Source of the DNA: Devosia psychrophila
GTDB lineage: Bacteria; Pseudomonadota; Alphaproteobacteria; Rhizobiales; Devosiaceae
Assembly (NCBI RefSeq): GCF_000971275.1
Contig: NZ_LAPV01000153.1
Location: 57,966-121,965 of the forward strand
Length of the DNA stretch: 64,000 nucleotides
Reading direction: 5' to 3'
Shown: piece by piece, positions 1 through 8,900 of the stretch
Position numbering within the stretch: the first letter of the stretch is position 1
Layout of the letters: each line of letters begins with the position of its first letter
Position numbers and translations under genes: made by a program
Notes under the pieces: generated by a model
Database searches by the model: none
The model's input: only the letters and a program-made list of their open reading frames with translations
What the model was told of the DNA's origin: nothing

Positions 1-31
1 GTTCTTAAGACGGATCTGGGCCATTACTGGA

Positions 32-922
32 CTAGCCTTTCACTGCGCCGGCGGTCAGTCCGCTGACGATCTGGCGTTGGAAAAAGAGAACGAGGATGAA
101 CAGCGGCACGGTGGCCGAGACCACGGCGGCCACTGCAAACATGACATTGCCCTGTTCCTGCACCGAGCCGAGGAAACTTGAGATCTTGGGCACCATGGTC
201 TGGTTATCTGAGGACAGCAGCATAGAGGTGGTGGCGAAGTCGTTGTAGGCCAGCAGGAAGCTGAACAGGCCAGTGGTGACGACGCCCGGCCACATTACCG
301 GAATGATGACGCGCCGGAACGCCTCGAAGCGTGAGCAGCCGTCGACCATGGCGCTTTCGTCGAGATCCTTGGGGATCGACAGGAAGAACGAGTGCAGCAT
401 CCACAGCGTGAAGGGCTGATTGATGGCCACCAGCACGATGATCGAGGTCGGCAGCACGCCCCAGATATTGAGCTGGAAGAAGGGCAACAGGTAGCCCGAA
501 ACCAGCGTGATATGTGGCATGGCACGGAACACCAGCGCCAGGATCAATATCCAGAAGGCATAGCCCCGGCCCGAGCGTGCCAGGGCATAGCCGCCCAAGG
601 TTCCCAGCGTCAGCGAAATGATCGTGACCGAGACTGTCACGATGGCGGTATTGCCGGCGGCGCGCCAGAATTCGCGGGTCACCCAGGCGCCGTAATAGCC
701 GTCGCCGGTGAAAGAGTTGCCGTCATTCTGGGCCTGGGTGTAGGTGCCGAAAATAGCGTTCCACCAGCTTTGGCGGGAGAAGAAATCGGGCTCGACCTTG
801 AACGATCCCCAGACGGTCCAGATGAAGGGGAATGCGGCCAGCACGACCCAGATCACGATGAAAACGGTGATGAGAATAGTCAGCGGCAGCGGGCGTTTTT
901 GCGACAGCGTTGCGTCAGACAT
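32..922 (-). CDS. Carbohydrate ABC transporter permease (MalG type)
   Basis: Inner-membrane subunit of a binding-protein-dependent sugar-type importer. The 296-residue product has an N-terminal membrane helix (about residues 13-36), a periplasmic stretch, then about five more helices. The cytoplasmic EAA loop that contacts the ATPase reads ESAMVDGCSRFEAFRRVIIP near residues 189-208, as expected for MalG-like subunits. It starts 3 bases after the stop of the upstream permease, so the two are translated together. The ATPase that should complete the importer is not in the window and may lie beyond the left edge. The sequence does not give the substrate. Family assignment is firm; the transported sugar is unknown. 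Confidence 0.9.
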   Translation of the reverse strand: MSDATLSQKRPLPLTILITVFIVIWVVLAAFPFIWTVWGSFKVEPDFFSRQSWWNAIFGTYTQAQNDGNSFTGDGYYGAWVTREFWRAAGNTAIVTVSVTIISLTLGTLGGYALARSGRGYAFWILILALVFRAMPHITLVSGYLLPFFQLNIWGVLPTSIIVLVAINQPFTLWMLHSFFLSIPKDLDESAMVDGCSRFEAFRRVIIPVMWPGVVTTGLFSFLLAYNDFATTSMLLSSDNQTMVPKISSFLGSVQEQGNVMFAVAAVVSATVPLFILVLFFQRQIVSGLTAGAVKG

Positions 923-925
923 GGG

Positions 926-1957
926 TCACACCACCTTGTGGTTGAATTCTTGCCAGGTGCGGATCAGCACCGGCATCAGCAGGACGATGACGCCGACAAT
1001 GGTCAGCACCGAGGTGGCGCCGGCCGAACCGAACAGTTTGGCGTCGCCGGACAGGTCGTTGAAAATCAGCCAGCTCAACGACGTTGCATTGGCTTCAGCC
1101 GAGAAACCGACGATGGGCTCGAAAACCCGGAAATTGTCCATCAGTTGCACCAGGGCGACAAAGGTGGCCAGCGGCGCCAGATGGGGAATGATGACGAAGC
1201 GGATGCGCTCCCAGCGACTGGCACCGTCGATCATCGCCGATTCGAGCGTGTCGCCCGGCACCGTTTGCAGGCCGGCATAAAACACCACGAAGCTGAAGGG
1301 CGCATTGGTCCAGACGCCATAAAACAGCAGCGAGGCCCAGGTCAGCACCGGCGAAGCGCGCAGCGACAGCGTCGGGTCGTTGAACAGGTGTTGCAGGCTG
1401 GCACCGATGATGCCGTTCGACTGGATCATCCAGTAAAGGATCAGCGAGCCGATCAGCGGCGTGATGATCATGGGCAGCAGCGAGAAAAAGATCACCGGCC
1501 CCTTGGTCACCTTGGGCAGTGCATTGACCGCCAGCGCGATGGCAAAGCCAAGGGCCATGGCCAGCGGCGTCACCACGAAGCAGAACACCAGCGTGAAGCT
1601 CAGCGCTTTGTAGAAGGGCAGATTGTAGATGCGGGTGGCGATATCGCCGAAGCCATTATTGCTGGCAAGGATTGCGCCGATCTCATTAACGGCCAGGTGA
1701 CCGCGATTGAGGTAGGTGCCAAGCCCGTTAAACTGGCCCATCGGCTTTTCCGCGCGCAATTCCGCCATGGCGGCAGTGTCGACGCGGGTCTCGGTGGTGC
1801 AGCCGCCAAAGGGCTGGCAGCTCTCGACCTCGACCAGCACGCGGGCATGCTCGACGTGCAGGCTCTGCACGATCACCGAAACGATCGGTAGCGCGATGAA
1901 CAGCACCATCGCGATCAGCGAGGGCAAGATGAAGGCAAAGAATGTCTTATGCGGCAT
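926..1957 (-). CDS. Carbohydrate ABC transporter permease (MalF type)
   Basis: Partner permease of the MalG-type subunit that follows it. I place the start at 1957 because a strong ribosome-binding site (GGGGAGG) lies about 11 bases upstream and the product then begins MPHKTFFAF directly before the first membrane helix; the frame is open to 2032. The protein has about 343 residues. It carries a long periplasmic insertion after helix 1, with two cysteines in CQPFGGC, as in some large MalF-like permeases. Helices 2-6 follow, with an EAA loop around ESAMIDGASRWERIRFVIIP. It sits between the binding protein and the second permease in one minus-strand operon. Confidence 0.9.
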   Translation of the reverse strand: MPHKTFFAFILPSLIAMVLFIALPIVSVIVQSLHVEHARVLVEVESCQPFGGCTTETRVDTAAMAELRAEKPMGQFNGLGTYLNRGHLAVNEIGAILASNNGFGDIATRIYNLPFYKALSFTLVFCFVVTPLAMALGFAIALAVNALPKVTKGPVIFFSLLPMIITPLIGSLILYWMIQSNGIIGASLQHLFNDPTLSLRASPVLTWASLLFYGVWTNAPFSFVVFYAGLQTVPGDTLESAMIDGASRWERIRFVIIPHLAPLATFVALVQLMDNFRVFEPIVGFSAEANATSLSWLIFNDLSGDAKLFGSAGATSVLTIVGVIVLLMPVLIRTWQEFNHKVV

Positions 1958-2032
1958 GCAATGCCTCCCCGGAAGCTGAGCTGGCGAGTGTGCGCTGACC
2001 ATAGTCTGGTGCGCAAATATATCAGTCGACAC

Positions 2033-2130
2033 CCTCCCCCTTGCGGGGAGGGATCAAGGGAGGGGGTCGTTTGGCCCTAATATCGGGGCTAAACGCCACC
2101 CCCTCCCAACCTCCCCCGTCAAGGGGGAGG
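2033..2130. repeat. Large intergenic inverted repeat (hairpin)
   Basis: Two arms of about 45 bases (2033-2077 and 2086-2130) are near-complementary, built from runs such as CCTCCCCCTTG and CAAGGGGGAGG, with an 8-base loop. The element fills the gap between the binding-protein gene and the permease genes of one operon. Such folds often stabilise the upstream mRNA or partly terminate transcription, so that the binding protein is made in excess. Similar C/G-rich palindromes are dispersed in many Hyphomicrobiales genomes, so this may be one copy of a family. The role is inferred. Confidence 0.75.
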
Positions 2131-2177
2131 TGCATTCCGTGGATGGGCACAATCCGCCCCATCCGGGACGGTTACCC

Positions 2178-3416
2178 TTACAGGTAGCCGCCTTCCTTGG
2201 CAGCGGTGTCGTAGGCAGCCTTGACGTCGGCCAGGGCCGTTGCAGCGTCTTCGGTACCGGCCATGAACTCAGCCAGCTCGGCGGACAGAGCCGTGTGCAG
2301 CAAGCCCATGTAGGGCTGCATCGGGTAAGCGCGGGCGCCGGCATTGGCGGTCGCGATCACGCCAACCGCAGTCGGGCCTGGCTCGAAGCCAGCAACCAGC
2401 CAGGTTGCGACGGTGGGGTTGGCTGCAACCATTTCCGGGCTAATGCCGTGCACCATGGCCTGAAACGAGGCCGCTGCGTCTTCATCGGAGATGTTCTTGG
2501 CGATGGTGAAACCGTCCCACCACAGGGCTACCGCCGGGGTCGTGCCGCCAGCAATGGTCGGAGCACTGGTGAGCACGGTATTTGCCACCACGCCTTCCGC
2601 GGCGCCTTCGCCAGCAAGCATATCGCCGGCGAGTGAGCCCCACTGTACCATCATCGCAACGTTGCCGGCCTTGTATTCGGCCTGGATGCCATTGGCGTCG
2701 AAGGTCAGGTAGTCGGGGTCCATATAGGCGGTCAGTGCCTTCATGTTTTCGAGGGTCTTGAGGCCGTCTTCGTTATCGATCGCCAGCTCGGCCGAGCCGG
2801 GCGCGAAGAATTCGCCGCTGGTGCCAAGATAGGTGTTGACGAATTCGGCAGCCAAATCCCAGCCGGGCTTGTCAGAAGCGGCCAGCGGATAGTCCATCAG
2901 GCCATCGGCCTTGATCTTTTCTGCTGCAGCGAGGATTTCCTCGTAGGACTTGGGTTCGGCAATGCCGGCCTTGTCGAGAATGTCCTTGCGGTAGAACAGA
3001 TGCTGCGCATTGCCCATGAAAGCAATGGCCATGGTCTTGCCGTCGATCTTGATCAACTGGTTGGGCTGCAGGGCAGCGCCATACTTGGCAACCAGATCGT
3101 CAAGCGGACGGATCAGGTCGTCGTTGAGCAGCGGCACGATGGAATTGTTGGCGACCACGGCGACGGTATATTCGGCCGGGTTGATCGAGAGGGCCGGAAC
3201 CTGGAGGTTCTTGTGCTCGGCGGTCGCATTGGCAGCGACGGTCACGCCATCAGCGGCGCATTCGCTGGCTGTGGTGTTGACGAGGCGCAGGGCCTCGAAA
3301 TCGTTGGAAAGGATACGGACCGAACCGGTACCCTCGATGCCGCAAGCGGCGAACGCAGTGCCTGCAGTGAGGCAAAGAACCCCAAGCGACACGGTGGTCT
3401 TCAACATAAGCTTCAT
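2178..3416 (-). CDS. Extracellular solute-binding protein of a sugar-type ABC importer
   Basis: Periplasmic receptor, 412 residues, first gene of the importer operon. A Sec signal peptide (MKLMLKTTVSLGVLCLTAGTA, cleavage after AFA) is followed by a family-1 solute-binding fold: YRKDILDKAGI and PKSYEEILAAAEKIK are typical of the first lobe, and WWDGFTIAKN lies in the second. A ribosome-binding site AGGAGA lies 6 bases before the ATG. It differs from classic maltose-binding proteins in a shortened N-terminal lobe with a Cys pair (CGIEG and SECAAD). The hairpin at 2033-2130 follows it. The ligand cannot be read from sequence. Confidence 0.88.
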   Translation of the reverse strand: MKLMLKTTVSLGVLCLTAGTAFAACGIEGTGSVRILSNDFEALRLVNTTASECAADGVTVAANATAEHKNLQVPALSINPAEYTVAVVANNSIVPLLNDDLIRPLDDLVAKYGAALQPNQLIKIDGKTMAIAFMGNAQHLFYRKDILDKAGIAEPKSYEEILAAAEKIKADGLMDYPLAASDKPGWDLAAEFVNTYLGTSGEFFAPGSAELAIDNEDGLKTLENMKALTAYMDPDYLTFDANGIQAEYKAGNVAMMVQWGSLAGDMLAGEGAAEGVVANTVLTSAPTIAGGTTPAVALWWDGFTIAKNISDEDAAASFQAMVHGISPEMVAANPTVATWLVAGFEPGPTAVGVIATANAGARAYPMQPYMGLLHTALSAELAEFMAGTEDAATALADVKAAYDTAAKEGGYL

Positions 3417-3566
3417 TTCGTTCTCCTGATGGTGAACGGCGCTCCCCTGAACAGTGCGCCGACCATCCCCTGTTGTCGTTTACGCTCCCGCAGCCAGATC
3501 AGGTCACTTGCTCAACTGACCCGTCCCAGCCATTTGTCTTCCGCACGTCACAATTGGTAAGCGGCC

Positions 3567-3605
3567 TTGCATACGAATGCAATACCATTTTGCATTCGTA
3601 TGCAA
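3567..3605. promoter_or_regulatory. Twin palindromic operator upstream of the sugar ABC operon
   Basis: TTGCATACGAATGCAA (3567-3582) and TTGCATTCGTATGCAA (3590-3605) are exact reverse complements separated by 7 bases. Each arm is itself a palindrome, TTGCAT-N4-ATGCAA. Two dyad sites with centres 23 bases apart, about 150-190 bases before the binding-protein start, fit a dimeric repressor binding twice. Dyads of this kind are common for GntR- or LacI-type sugar regulators. No such regulator is in the window, so the binding protein is unknown. Confidence 0.7.
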
Positions 3606-3699
3606 ATTGCCTTTTTGTTGAGCATATGCTGGTATTTGTGGGGTGTCGGCCCTGTGCCCAAGCTTGACAATCGCAAAGGTTGGCCGGCCTGGCAGATGT

Positions 3700-4527
3700 T
3701 CACACGGGCTCTGTCGCCTTGTCACGGGTGACCCAGGCATTGTCGCGCCATTCGCGCACCGTCACCGAAATGCGCTCGGGATTGATATCGATCAGATTGT
3801 AGGCGTTGGGCTCGCCTCGTAGCCGTGTCGAAATGGCGGACGAAGCCTGGGCGATCAGAATGGGCGCAACTGTCGATTTACTCAGGCCAATCGGCTGGCC
3901 TTCACGTGCAGCCGCTTTGGTTTGATGCTTGCGGACGTAGGAGAGATGGAAATGCCCCGATAGAACGAGGCGCACGCCGAGGCTCGCAAAGGTTTCGAGA
4001 GCATCGTCGGCGCGCTTCACGCGCTTGGTCTTCTGCATCATCGGCGCGGTCGGGAACAACAGGGGATGATGCGCAACGATGATGCGTACGGCATCCGGCG
4101 AGGCCTTGGCGAAGCGCTCCTCCAGATCTTCCAGCTGACCGCGTGAAATAGTGCCGTGACCCCAGTTCCATTCCAGGCGCGCCCGACGCGAGGTGCGCAT
4201 CCCCACTAGTGCGACGCCATCCATTTCGAGGAAGGGCTCGAGGTCAGGGGAGATGTAGCGCTTGTAAAAGCCGTAAGGATCGAAAAAACGGCGCAGGATG
4301 TTGACTGCCGGAACGTCGTGATTTCCAGGCACGGCGAATACGGGTGCGTCGAGCTTGTCCAGAAATTCTCGTGCCTGCCCGAACTCTTCCTTAGTACCGA
4401 TTTGCGTGAAGTCGCCACTGACAACCACCAGGTCGGGGTTCTGGGCATTTATGTCCTCGGCAAAGCCCTCCGCCAGGGCCGGGTCGTGGTGACCAAAATG
4501 CAGATCGGAGACATGGAGAATTTTCAT
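3700..4527 (-). CDS. Metallophosphoesterase (calcineurin-like)
   Basis: A 275-residue soluble phosphoesterase with the full dinuclear-metal signature in order: DLH at the N-terminus (HVSDLHFGH), GD (VVSGDFTQ), GNHD (AVPGNHDV), H (VAHHPLLF) and GHFH (LSGHFHLSY). Length and motif spacing fit the Icc/CpdA-like class III phosphodiesterase group, but the substrate (cyclic nucleotide, phospholipid head group or other) cannot be assigned. Its start overlaps the stop of the lipid kinase gene by 4 bases (ATGA), so the two are translationally coupled. This hints at a shared role in phospholipid or phosphate-ester turnover. Confidence 0.88.
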   Translation of the reverse strand: MKILHVSDLHFGHHDPALAEGFAEDINAQNPDLVVVSGDFTQIGTKEEFGQAREFLDKLDAPVFAVPGNHDVPAVNILRRFFDPYGFYKRYISPDLEPFLEMDGVALVGMRTSRRARLEWNWGHGTISRGQLEDLEERFAKASPDAVRIIVAHHPLLFPTAPMMQKTKRVKRADDALETFASLGVRLVLSGHFHLSYVRKHQTKAAAREGQPIGLSKSTVAPILIAQASSAISTRLRGEPNAYNLIDINPERISVTVREWRDNAWVTRDKATEPV

Positions 4528-5450
4528 GCTGCTACCGCCGGTGCCGAGGCCATGGCGGGCACGATAACCGAGAGTGCCTTGGGCTTGATCTTGAACTGCA
4601 GGGGGGTACGCAGCGTCTCGACTTCGCCGTCGAACATGACCTTGATCAGATCCTTGCGGGTATCGATGGTGACCGAGTTGACGCTTTCCATGGTCAGGGC
4701 CTCATCGTTCTTCCAGCGACCTAGCAGCATGCCCGTCGTGAGGCGGATAAAATCGCGAGCGGTGAAGTGGCGCAGCACGTAAAGCGTCAGCATGCCGCGA
4801 TCGAGACTGCCGCGGGAAAAGAAGTGGCCGAGCCCTTCGTCATAGGAATTGCTGGCGACGGCCATGGCCTGGATGCGTTCGACGCGACGAACACCCGATT
4901 CAGTTTCGATGACAACCGCAATGCGCTTGGCACGAGCAAGACGTCGGAAGATATAGCGCAGGAACCCAATTTTGGCCGAGGTGTCATAGCGGCCGCGAAT
5001 GTGCTCGCGACCGGCCGCGAGGCCTGGAATAAGCCCGACCACCACCTTGTGCAGGAAAATACGGCCATTGACCTCGCCGACATCGATGCGGTGCGCTTCG
5101 CCCGTCACCAGTGCAGCGACGGCCTGAGGCAGGGCCAGGGGCACGTGCAGGTCTTTGGCTAGGGCATTGACCGTGCCAAGCGGCAGGATGGCCAGGTTCT
5201 TGTCGGAATCGACCAGGGCGGCAGCGAGGGCCGTAATGGTGCCATCGCCGCCTGCCGCAACGACGGTCGGTGCCGCGCTGGCCATGGCGTCAGCGATACG
5301 CTGGGAAAGGGTTACGTCGCTGCGCGCGTCGATTTCGGCATTGAGACCGTTAGCCTCGAACAATTTGGCGAGCGAGGCCGCGTCTACCCCTGTGGCATTG
5401 GCGGTGCCGGCATTTGAGTTGAGGATGACATAGTGGGTCAGGTCGGCCAT
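4524..5450 (-). CDS. Diacylglycerol kinase family lipid kinase (YegS/DagK-like)
   Basis: Predicted ATP-dependent lipid kinase of about 308 residues. I place the start at 5450 ([15 protein letters not shown]), where the DAGK catalytic domain begins; the frame is open to 5534 but the extra residues look unlike a domain. The nucleotide-binding motif GGDGT ([12 protein letters not shown]) and the following [13 protein letters not shown] are clear; family members more often have GTxNdfA here. The C-terminal half has the beta-sandwich typical of YegS ([20 protein letters not shown]). It is divergent from the PAP2 phosphatase at 5536, so kinase and phosphatase activities on lipid phosphates may be balanced by this gene pair. 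Confidence 0.88.
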   Translation of the reverse strand: MADLTHYVILNSNAGTANATGVDAASLAKLFEANGLNAEIDARSDVTLSQRIADAMASAAPTVVAAGGDGTITALAAALVDSDKNLAILPLGTVNALAKDLHVPLALPQAVAALVTGEAHRIDVGEVNGRIFLHKVVVGLIPGLAAGREHIRGRYDTSAKIGFLRYIFRRLARAKRIAVVIETESGVRRVERIQAMAVASNSYDEGLGHFFSRGSLDRGMLTLYVLRHFTARDFIRLTTGMLLGRWKNDEALTMESVNSVTIDTRKDLIKVMFDGEVETLRTPLQFKIKPKALSVIVPAMASAPAVAA

Positions 5451-5535
5451 GGTCGTTCCGGTCCTCGCGCGTGGCTGGTCCTGCGGAACGTGTGGCGGCA
5501 TGGTACGTTGCGTCAGCGAACAAGGAAGCGTCAAA

Positions 5536-6270
5536 ATGTTCCAACACTGGGGCCACCCTCACGTCCGCCGCGTGCGCGACTTCGTCACCGGCGAGGCGCC
5601 GCTCCTCGCGGCAATCGCCATCATCAGCGGGTTGATATTGGCTTTCCTGCAAATTGCCGGCGAAATGCTCGAAGGCGAGATGGAGCAGTTCGACAATTCC
5701 ATCCTGATGCTGTTCCGCGACCCGGCCAATGTAGATCAGGTCATCGGACCGGAATGGGTGCATGAAATGGTGCGCGACATTACCGCCCTCGGCAGCTTTT
5801 CGCTGCTCGGATTGATCGTGCTGGGGGTCTGCGTCTATCTGGTTATGGCACGCATGCGGGCTACCGCCGTTCTGGTGGTTGTATCAGTGCTCAGTGGTAC
5901 GCTGCTCAGTACCGTGCTCAAGATGAGCTATAACCGTCCTCGGCCCGATCTGACGGTGATGTCACACCAGTTCACCTCCAGTTTTCCGAGCGGCCATGCG
6001 ATGCTATCGGCGGTGACCTTCCTCACTCTGGGTGCCGTTCTGTCGCAATTGGCGCCGACACGGGCCTTGCGAATTTTCACCCTAGGCGCTGCGATCTTTC
6101 TGACCGCCATCGTGGGATCAAGCCGCATCTTCATGGGCGTGCATTATCCGAGTGACGTGCTGGCCGGATGGTGCCTGGGCGCGGCGTGGGCGCTGATCTG
6201 CAGCACCGCAGCCATGCTGTTGCAGCGCCGCGGCGCAGTCGACGAGCCAGCCAAGCAGACCCAAGCATAG
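5536..6270 (+). CDS. PAP2 family membrane phosphatase
   Basis: Membrane phosphatase of about 244 residues, likely acting on phosphatidic acid, undecaprenyl pyrophosphate or a similar lipid phosphate. The three catalytic motifs are present: KMSYNRPRP (KX6RP), PSGHAM (with the histidine of motif 2) and SRIFMGVHYPSDVLAG (SRX5HX3D). About six membrane helices surround them. The start at 5536 is chosen for the AGGA site upstream (AAGGAAGCGTCAAAATG); an in-frame ATG at 5503 would add 11 residues. It is divergently transcribed from the diacylglycerol-kinase-like gene. The precise substrate is not decided by sequence. Confidence 0.9.
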   Translation: MFQHWGHPHVRRVRDFVTGEAPLLAAIAIISGLILAFLQIAGEMLEGEMEQFDNSILMLFRDPANVDQVIGPEWVHEMVRDITALGSFSLLGLIVLGVCVYLVMARMRATAVLVVVSVLSGTLLSTVLKMSYNRPRPDLTVMSHQFTSSFPSGHAMLSAVTFLTLGAVLSQLAPTRALRIFTLGAAIFLTAIVGSSRIFMGVHYPSDVLAGWCLGAAWALICSTAAMLLQRRGAVDEPAKQTQA

Positions 6271-6340
6271 TATCGCGTTGGCAGAAAGCATTTGCCGGTG
6301 CTATGGCCAGCAGGGTTGACCAAACTGAATGGAAGCGGCG

Positions 6341-7330
6341 ATGCGCGTATTTGTGACCCTCGTGCTGGCGACGCTGGCATTGCTGCCCATCGCGCGCGCT
6401 GCGGCACAATCCGAAGGCGCGCCAATGCTAATTGTCGGCGTGCAGGAATCGGGCACGGTGCAGTGGGAAATCGAGACCATCAAGGCGCTCGGGCTCGACA
6501 CCAAGCATGGCGTGACGCTGGAAATCCGGCCGCTGGCCGATAGCCGCGCTGGACAGATCGCTCTGCAGGCCGGCGCCGTAGATGTCATCCTGTCGGACTT
6601 CGTGTGGGTCAGCATCCAGCGCAGCAGGGGCAATATGGTGACCATGGTGCCCCATTCGCTCACGGTTGGCGGTTTGATTGTGCCAGAGGGAAGCGACATC
6701 GCGGGCGTTGCCGACCTGAAGGGCAAAACGATCGGCGTTGCCGGTGGGCCGGTCGACAAGAGCTGGGTTATCCTGCAGGCCTACTACAACAGCGTAACCG
6801 GCGCCAAACTTGTCGATGATGTAACTGCCAACTATGGCGCGCCCCCTCTTGTCAACGAGCTGCTGGGCAATGGCCAAATCAACGCGGCCCTGAATTTCTG
6901 GCAGTGGAACGCGCGCGCCAAGATGGCGGGCGCAAGCGAGCTGGTTTCAGTCGCCGATATGCTGCAGGCTCTCGGCGTGTCCGAGCAGCCGCCGCTGCTG
7001 GGCTGGACCTTTGCCGACGAAACCGCAGAGCAAAAGCACGCTGCGCTCTTGGCGTTCCTCGACGCGTCCTTTGAGGCCAAGGGTATTTTGCTCAATGATG
7101 ATGCTGTCTGGGTCAAGCTGCAAGGACTGATGGGCGCCCTAGACGACGACGCGCTTTTCGTTCAACTGCGCGAGGACTACCACGCTGGCATCGTCAGGCA
7201 CTATGACCCGAACACGATGGAAGCTGCCGAACAGGCGTTTGCGCTGATGGCCGAATTCGGCGGTTCCGACCTCGTCGGGGAGCAGGACGCCTTGGCGCCC
7301 GGGACGTTCTGGCAGGGCTACAGCCACTAG
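6341..7330 (+). CDS. NitT/TauT-type ABC transporter substrate-binding protein
   Basis: Periplasmic receptor of the SsuA/TauA/THI5-like superfamily, about 329 residues. The start at 6341 follows GGAAG with a 5-base gap; an in-frame ATG at 6329 is possible. A signal peptide (MRVFVTLVLATLALLPIARA) precedes the mature protein. Conserved signatures include GAVDVILSDFVWVSI in lobe 1 and DLKGKTIGVAGGPVDKSW at the domain boundary. It begins a three-gene operon with permease (2-base gap) and ATPase. The family covers nitrate, taurine, sulfonate and pyrimidine-precursor transport; the specificity here is not determinable. Confidence 0.87.
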   Translation: MRVFVTLVLATLALLPIARAAAQSEGAPMLIVGVQESGTVQWEIETIKALGLDTKHGVTLEIRPLADSRAGQIALQAGAVDVILSDFVWVSIQRSRGNMVTMVPHSLTVGGLIVPEGSDIAGVADLKGKTIGVAGGPVDKSWVILQAYYNSVTGAKLVDDVTANYGAPPLVNELLGNGQINAALNFWQWNARAKMAGASELVSVADMLQALGVSEQPPLLGWTFADETAEQKHAALLAFLDASFEAKGILLNDDAVWVKLQGLMGALDDDALFVQLREDYHAGIVRHYDPNTMEAAEQAFALMAEFGGSDLVGEQDALAPGTFWQGYSH

Positions 7331-7332
7331 CG

Positions 7333-8121
7333 ATGTCACGGGCAGTGGCGACGAGAGCCAATCTGGGAACGCGGCGCAACGGCTGGCTGGAAGTGTTGTC
7401 ACTGCCACTGTTGCTGCTGCTTTGGCAGGTGCTGTCGATGGTGTTCGCCCATCGCCTGTTTCCTTCGCCAATCCTCGTCGCCGAGGAGATGTGGAGGGCC
7501 GCGACTGCAGGCAATTTGCTGGTCGATCTGGGCAAGACACTGGTTCGGGTGTCCATCGCTTTTGTGGTCGCCATGGTGCTGGGTACGATAATTGGCATTG
7601 CCCTTGGCAGGGTGCGATGGGCGGATCGCCTGTTTTCCGCCTGGGTGGTAGTAGGGCTGAACCTGCCGGCCATCGTCGTTGCTATCGTGCTTTTTATCTG
7701 GCTGGGGCTGACCGAGGTAGCGCTGGTCCTCGCGGTCATCGTCAACAAGGTGCCGCTGGTCATTGTGACGATGCGCGAAGGGGTGCGCAGCTTTTCGGCT
7801 GACTTTGACGAATTGGGTCGGGTGTTTCGCATGCCGCCACTGCGCCGGTTGCGGCTGATTTTTGTGCCTCAGCTGGTGCCCTTCGTGCTGGCCGCGGCGC
7901 GGACCGGGCTATCGCTGATCTGGAAGATCGTGTTGGTGTTCGAGGTACTGGGCAGCGACGGCGGGGTCGGCTATCGCATCGCCATAATGTTCCAATTCTT
8001 CGACATCGCCGGGATCCTGGCCTATTCCGCCAGTTTCATACTTGTCGTGCTGGCCTTTGAATACGGCGTACTGCGGCCCCTGGAACGGAGGGCGCTGCGA
8101 TGGCAATCGGTCCCGGGCTGA
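7333..8121 (+). CDS. NitT/TauT-type ABC transporter permease
   Basis: Inner-membrane subunit of 262 residues with about six helices and the EAA loop ELGRVFRMPPLRRLRLIFVP near residues 160-180, which docks the ATPase. It lies 2 bases after the binding-protein gene and overlaps the ATPase start by 22 bases. The length matches SsuC/TauC-type permeases. The helices around LFPSPILVAEEMW and LNLPAIVVAIVLFIWLGL are typical of the family. It presumably forms a homodimer with the ATPase encoded next. Confidence 0.88.
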   Translation: MSRAVATRANLGTRRNGWLEVLSLPLLLLLWQVLSMVFAHRLFPSPILVAEEMWRAATAGNLLVDLGKTLVRVSIAFVVAMVLGTIIGIALGRVRWADRLFSAWVVVGLNLPAIVVAIVLFIWLGLTEVALVLAVIVNKVPLVIVTMREGVRSFSADFDELGRVFRMPPLRRLRLIFVPQLVPFVLAAARTGLSLIWKIVLVFEVLGSDGGVGYRIAIMFQFFDIAGILAYSASFILVVLAFEYGVLRPLERRALRWQSVPG

Positions 8122-8810
8122 ATATTGCCGTCGATGAGAAACGGTTTGGGGTATCCGAGCCGCTGTTTAAAGGTCTGCGGTTTGACATTGCACCCGGCAG
8201 CGTGGTGGCGCTGATTGGACCGTCGGGCATTGGCAAGTCGACGCTGCTGCGGATGATCGCGGGTATCGATAGCGATTTTGCGGGCATCATCACCGTCGAT
8301 GGCACGCCGGCCGCGATGGCGCCGACGCCCGGCTTCGTCTTCCAGGACCCACGCCTGTTGCCTTGGCTGACGGCGATGAACAATATTCGTGCTGTCGATC
8401 CCCGTTGCACCCCAAAGCAGGCCGCGAGTGCGCTACAGCGCGTCGGGCTGGCCGATGCGGCCGGGCTTTATCCCCATCAGCTGTCGGGCGGCATGCAGCG
8501 TCGTGTTGCCTTGGCCAGAGCCGTCGCGGTCAACGCCAGCCTGCTGTTGCTCGACGAGCCGTTTGTGTCGCTGGATCGTGCTCTCGTCGCCGAAATGCGC
8601 ACGCTGTTTCGCGCGGTCGTGGGCGATGGGCAGCCGACGGTGCTGTTTGTTTCCCATCTCGCCGACGACGCGGCGCGTCTAGCTGACCGAGTCATTGTGC
8701 TGCAGCAACGCCCGGCCACAATAGTTGCCGATATTGCACTGCCCATTGCACCTCGGTCACGGGATGAGGCGGTACTGGCGGACTACCGCCAGATGGTGGA
8801 TCGGCACTAG
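8100..8810 (+). CDS. NitT/TauT-type ABC transporter ATP-binding protein
   Basis: Cytoplasmic ATPase of 236 residues with Walker A GPSGIGKST, Q-loop FVFQDPRLLPWLT, signature LSGGMQRRVALARA, Walker B LLLLDEPFVSLD and H-loop FVSHLADDA. All motifs are intact. Its start is inside the last codons of the permease gene. It closes the operon begun by the NitT/TauT binding protein. About 90 bases separate it from the PDZ protein gene downstream, which has its own ribosome-binding site, so co-transcription is possible but not proven. Confidence 0.9.
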   Translation: MAIGPGLNIAVDEKRFGVSEPLFKGLRFDIAPGSVVALIGPSGIGKSTLLRMIAGIDSDFAGIITVDGTPAAMAPTPGFVFQDPRLLPWLTAMNNIRAVDPRCTPKQAASALQRVGLADAAGLYPHQLSGGMQRRVALARAVAVNASLLLLDEPFVSLDRALVAEMRTLFRAVVGDGQPTVLFVSHLADDAARLADRVIVLQQRPATIVADIALPIAPRSRDEAVLADYRQMVDRH

Positions 8811-8900
8811 CGAGGTCGGCGAAAAACTGCACGCGAGAGCGCTCCGCCTTGCACCGAAGCGATTGCGCCATATCTACAAGCCAGAGTTCTGGAGAATTGA

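Noticed and set aside
392..1891. 499-codon open frame on the plus strand
   Set aside because: It lies antisense to two clear ABC permease genes, has a His/Gln/Arg-rich composition with no domain, and is a by-product of GC-rich codon bias.
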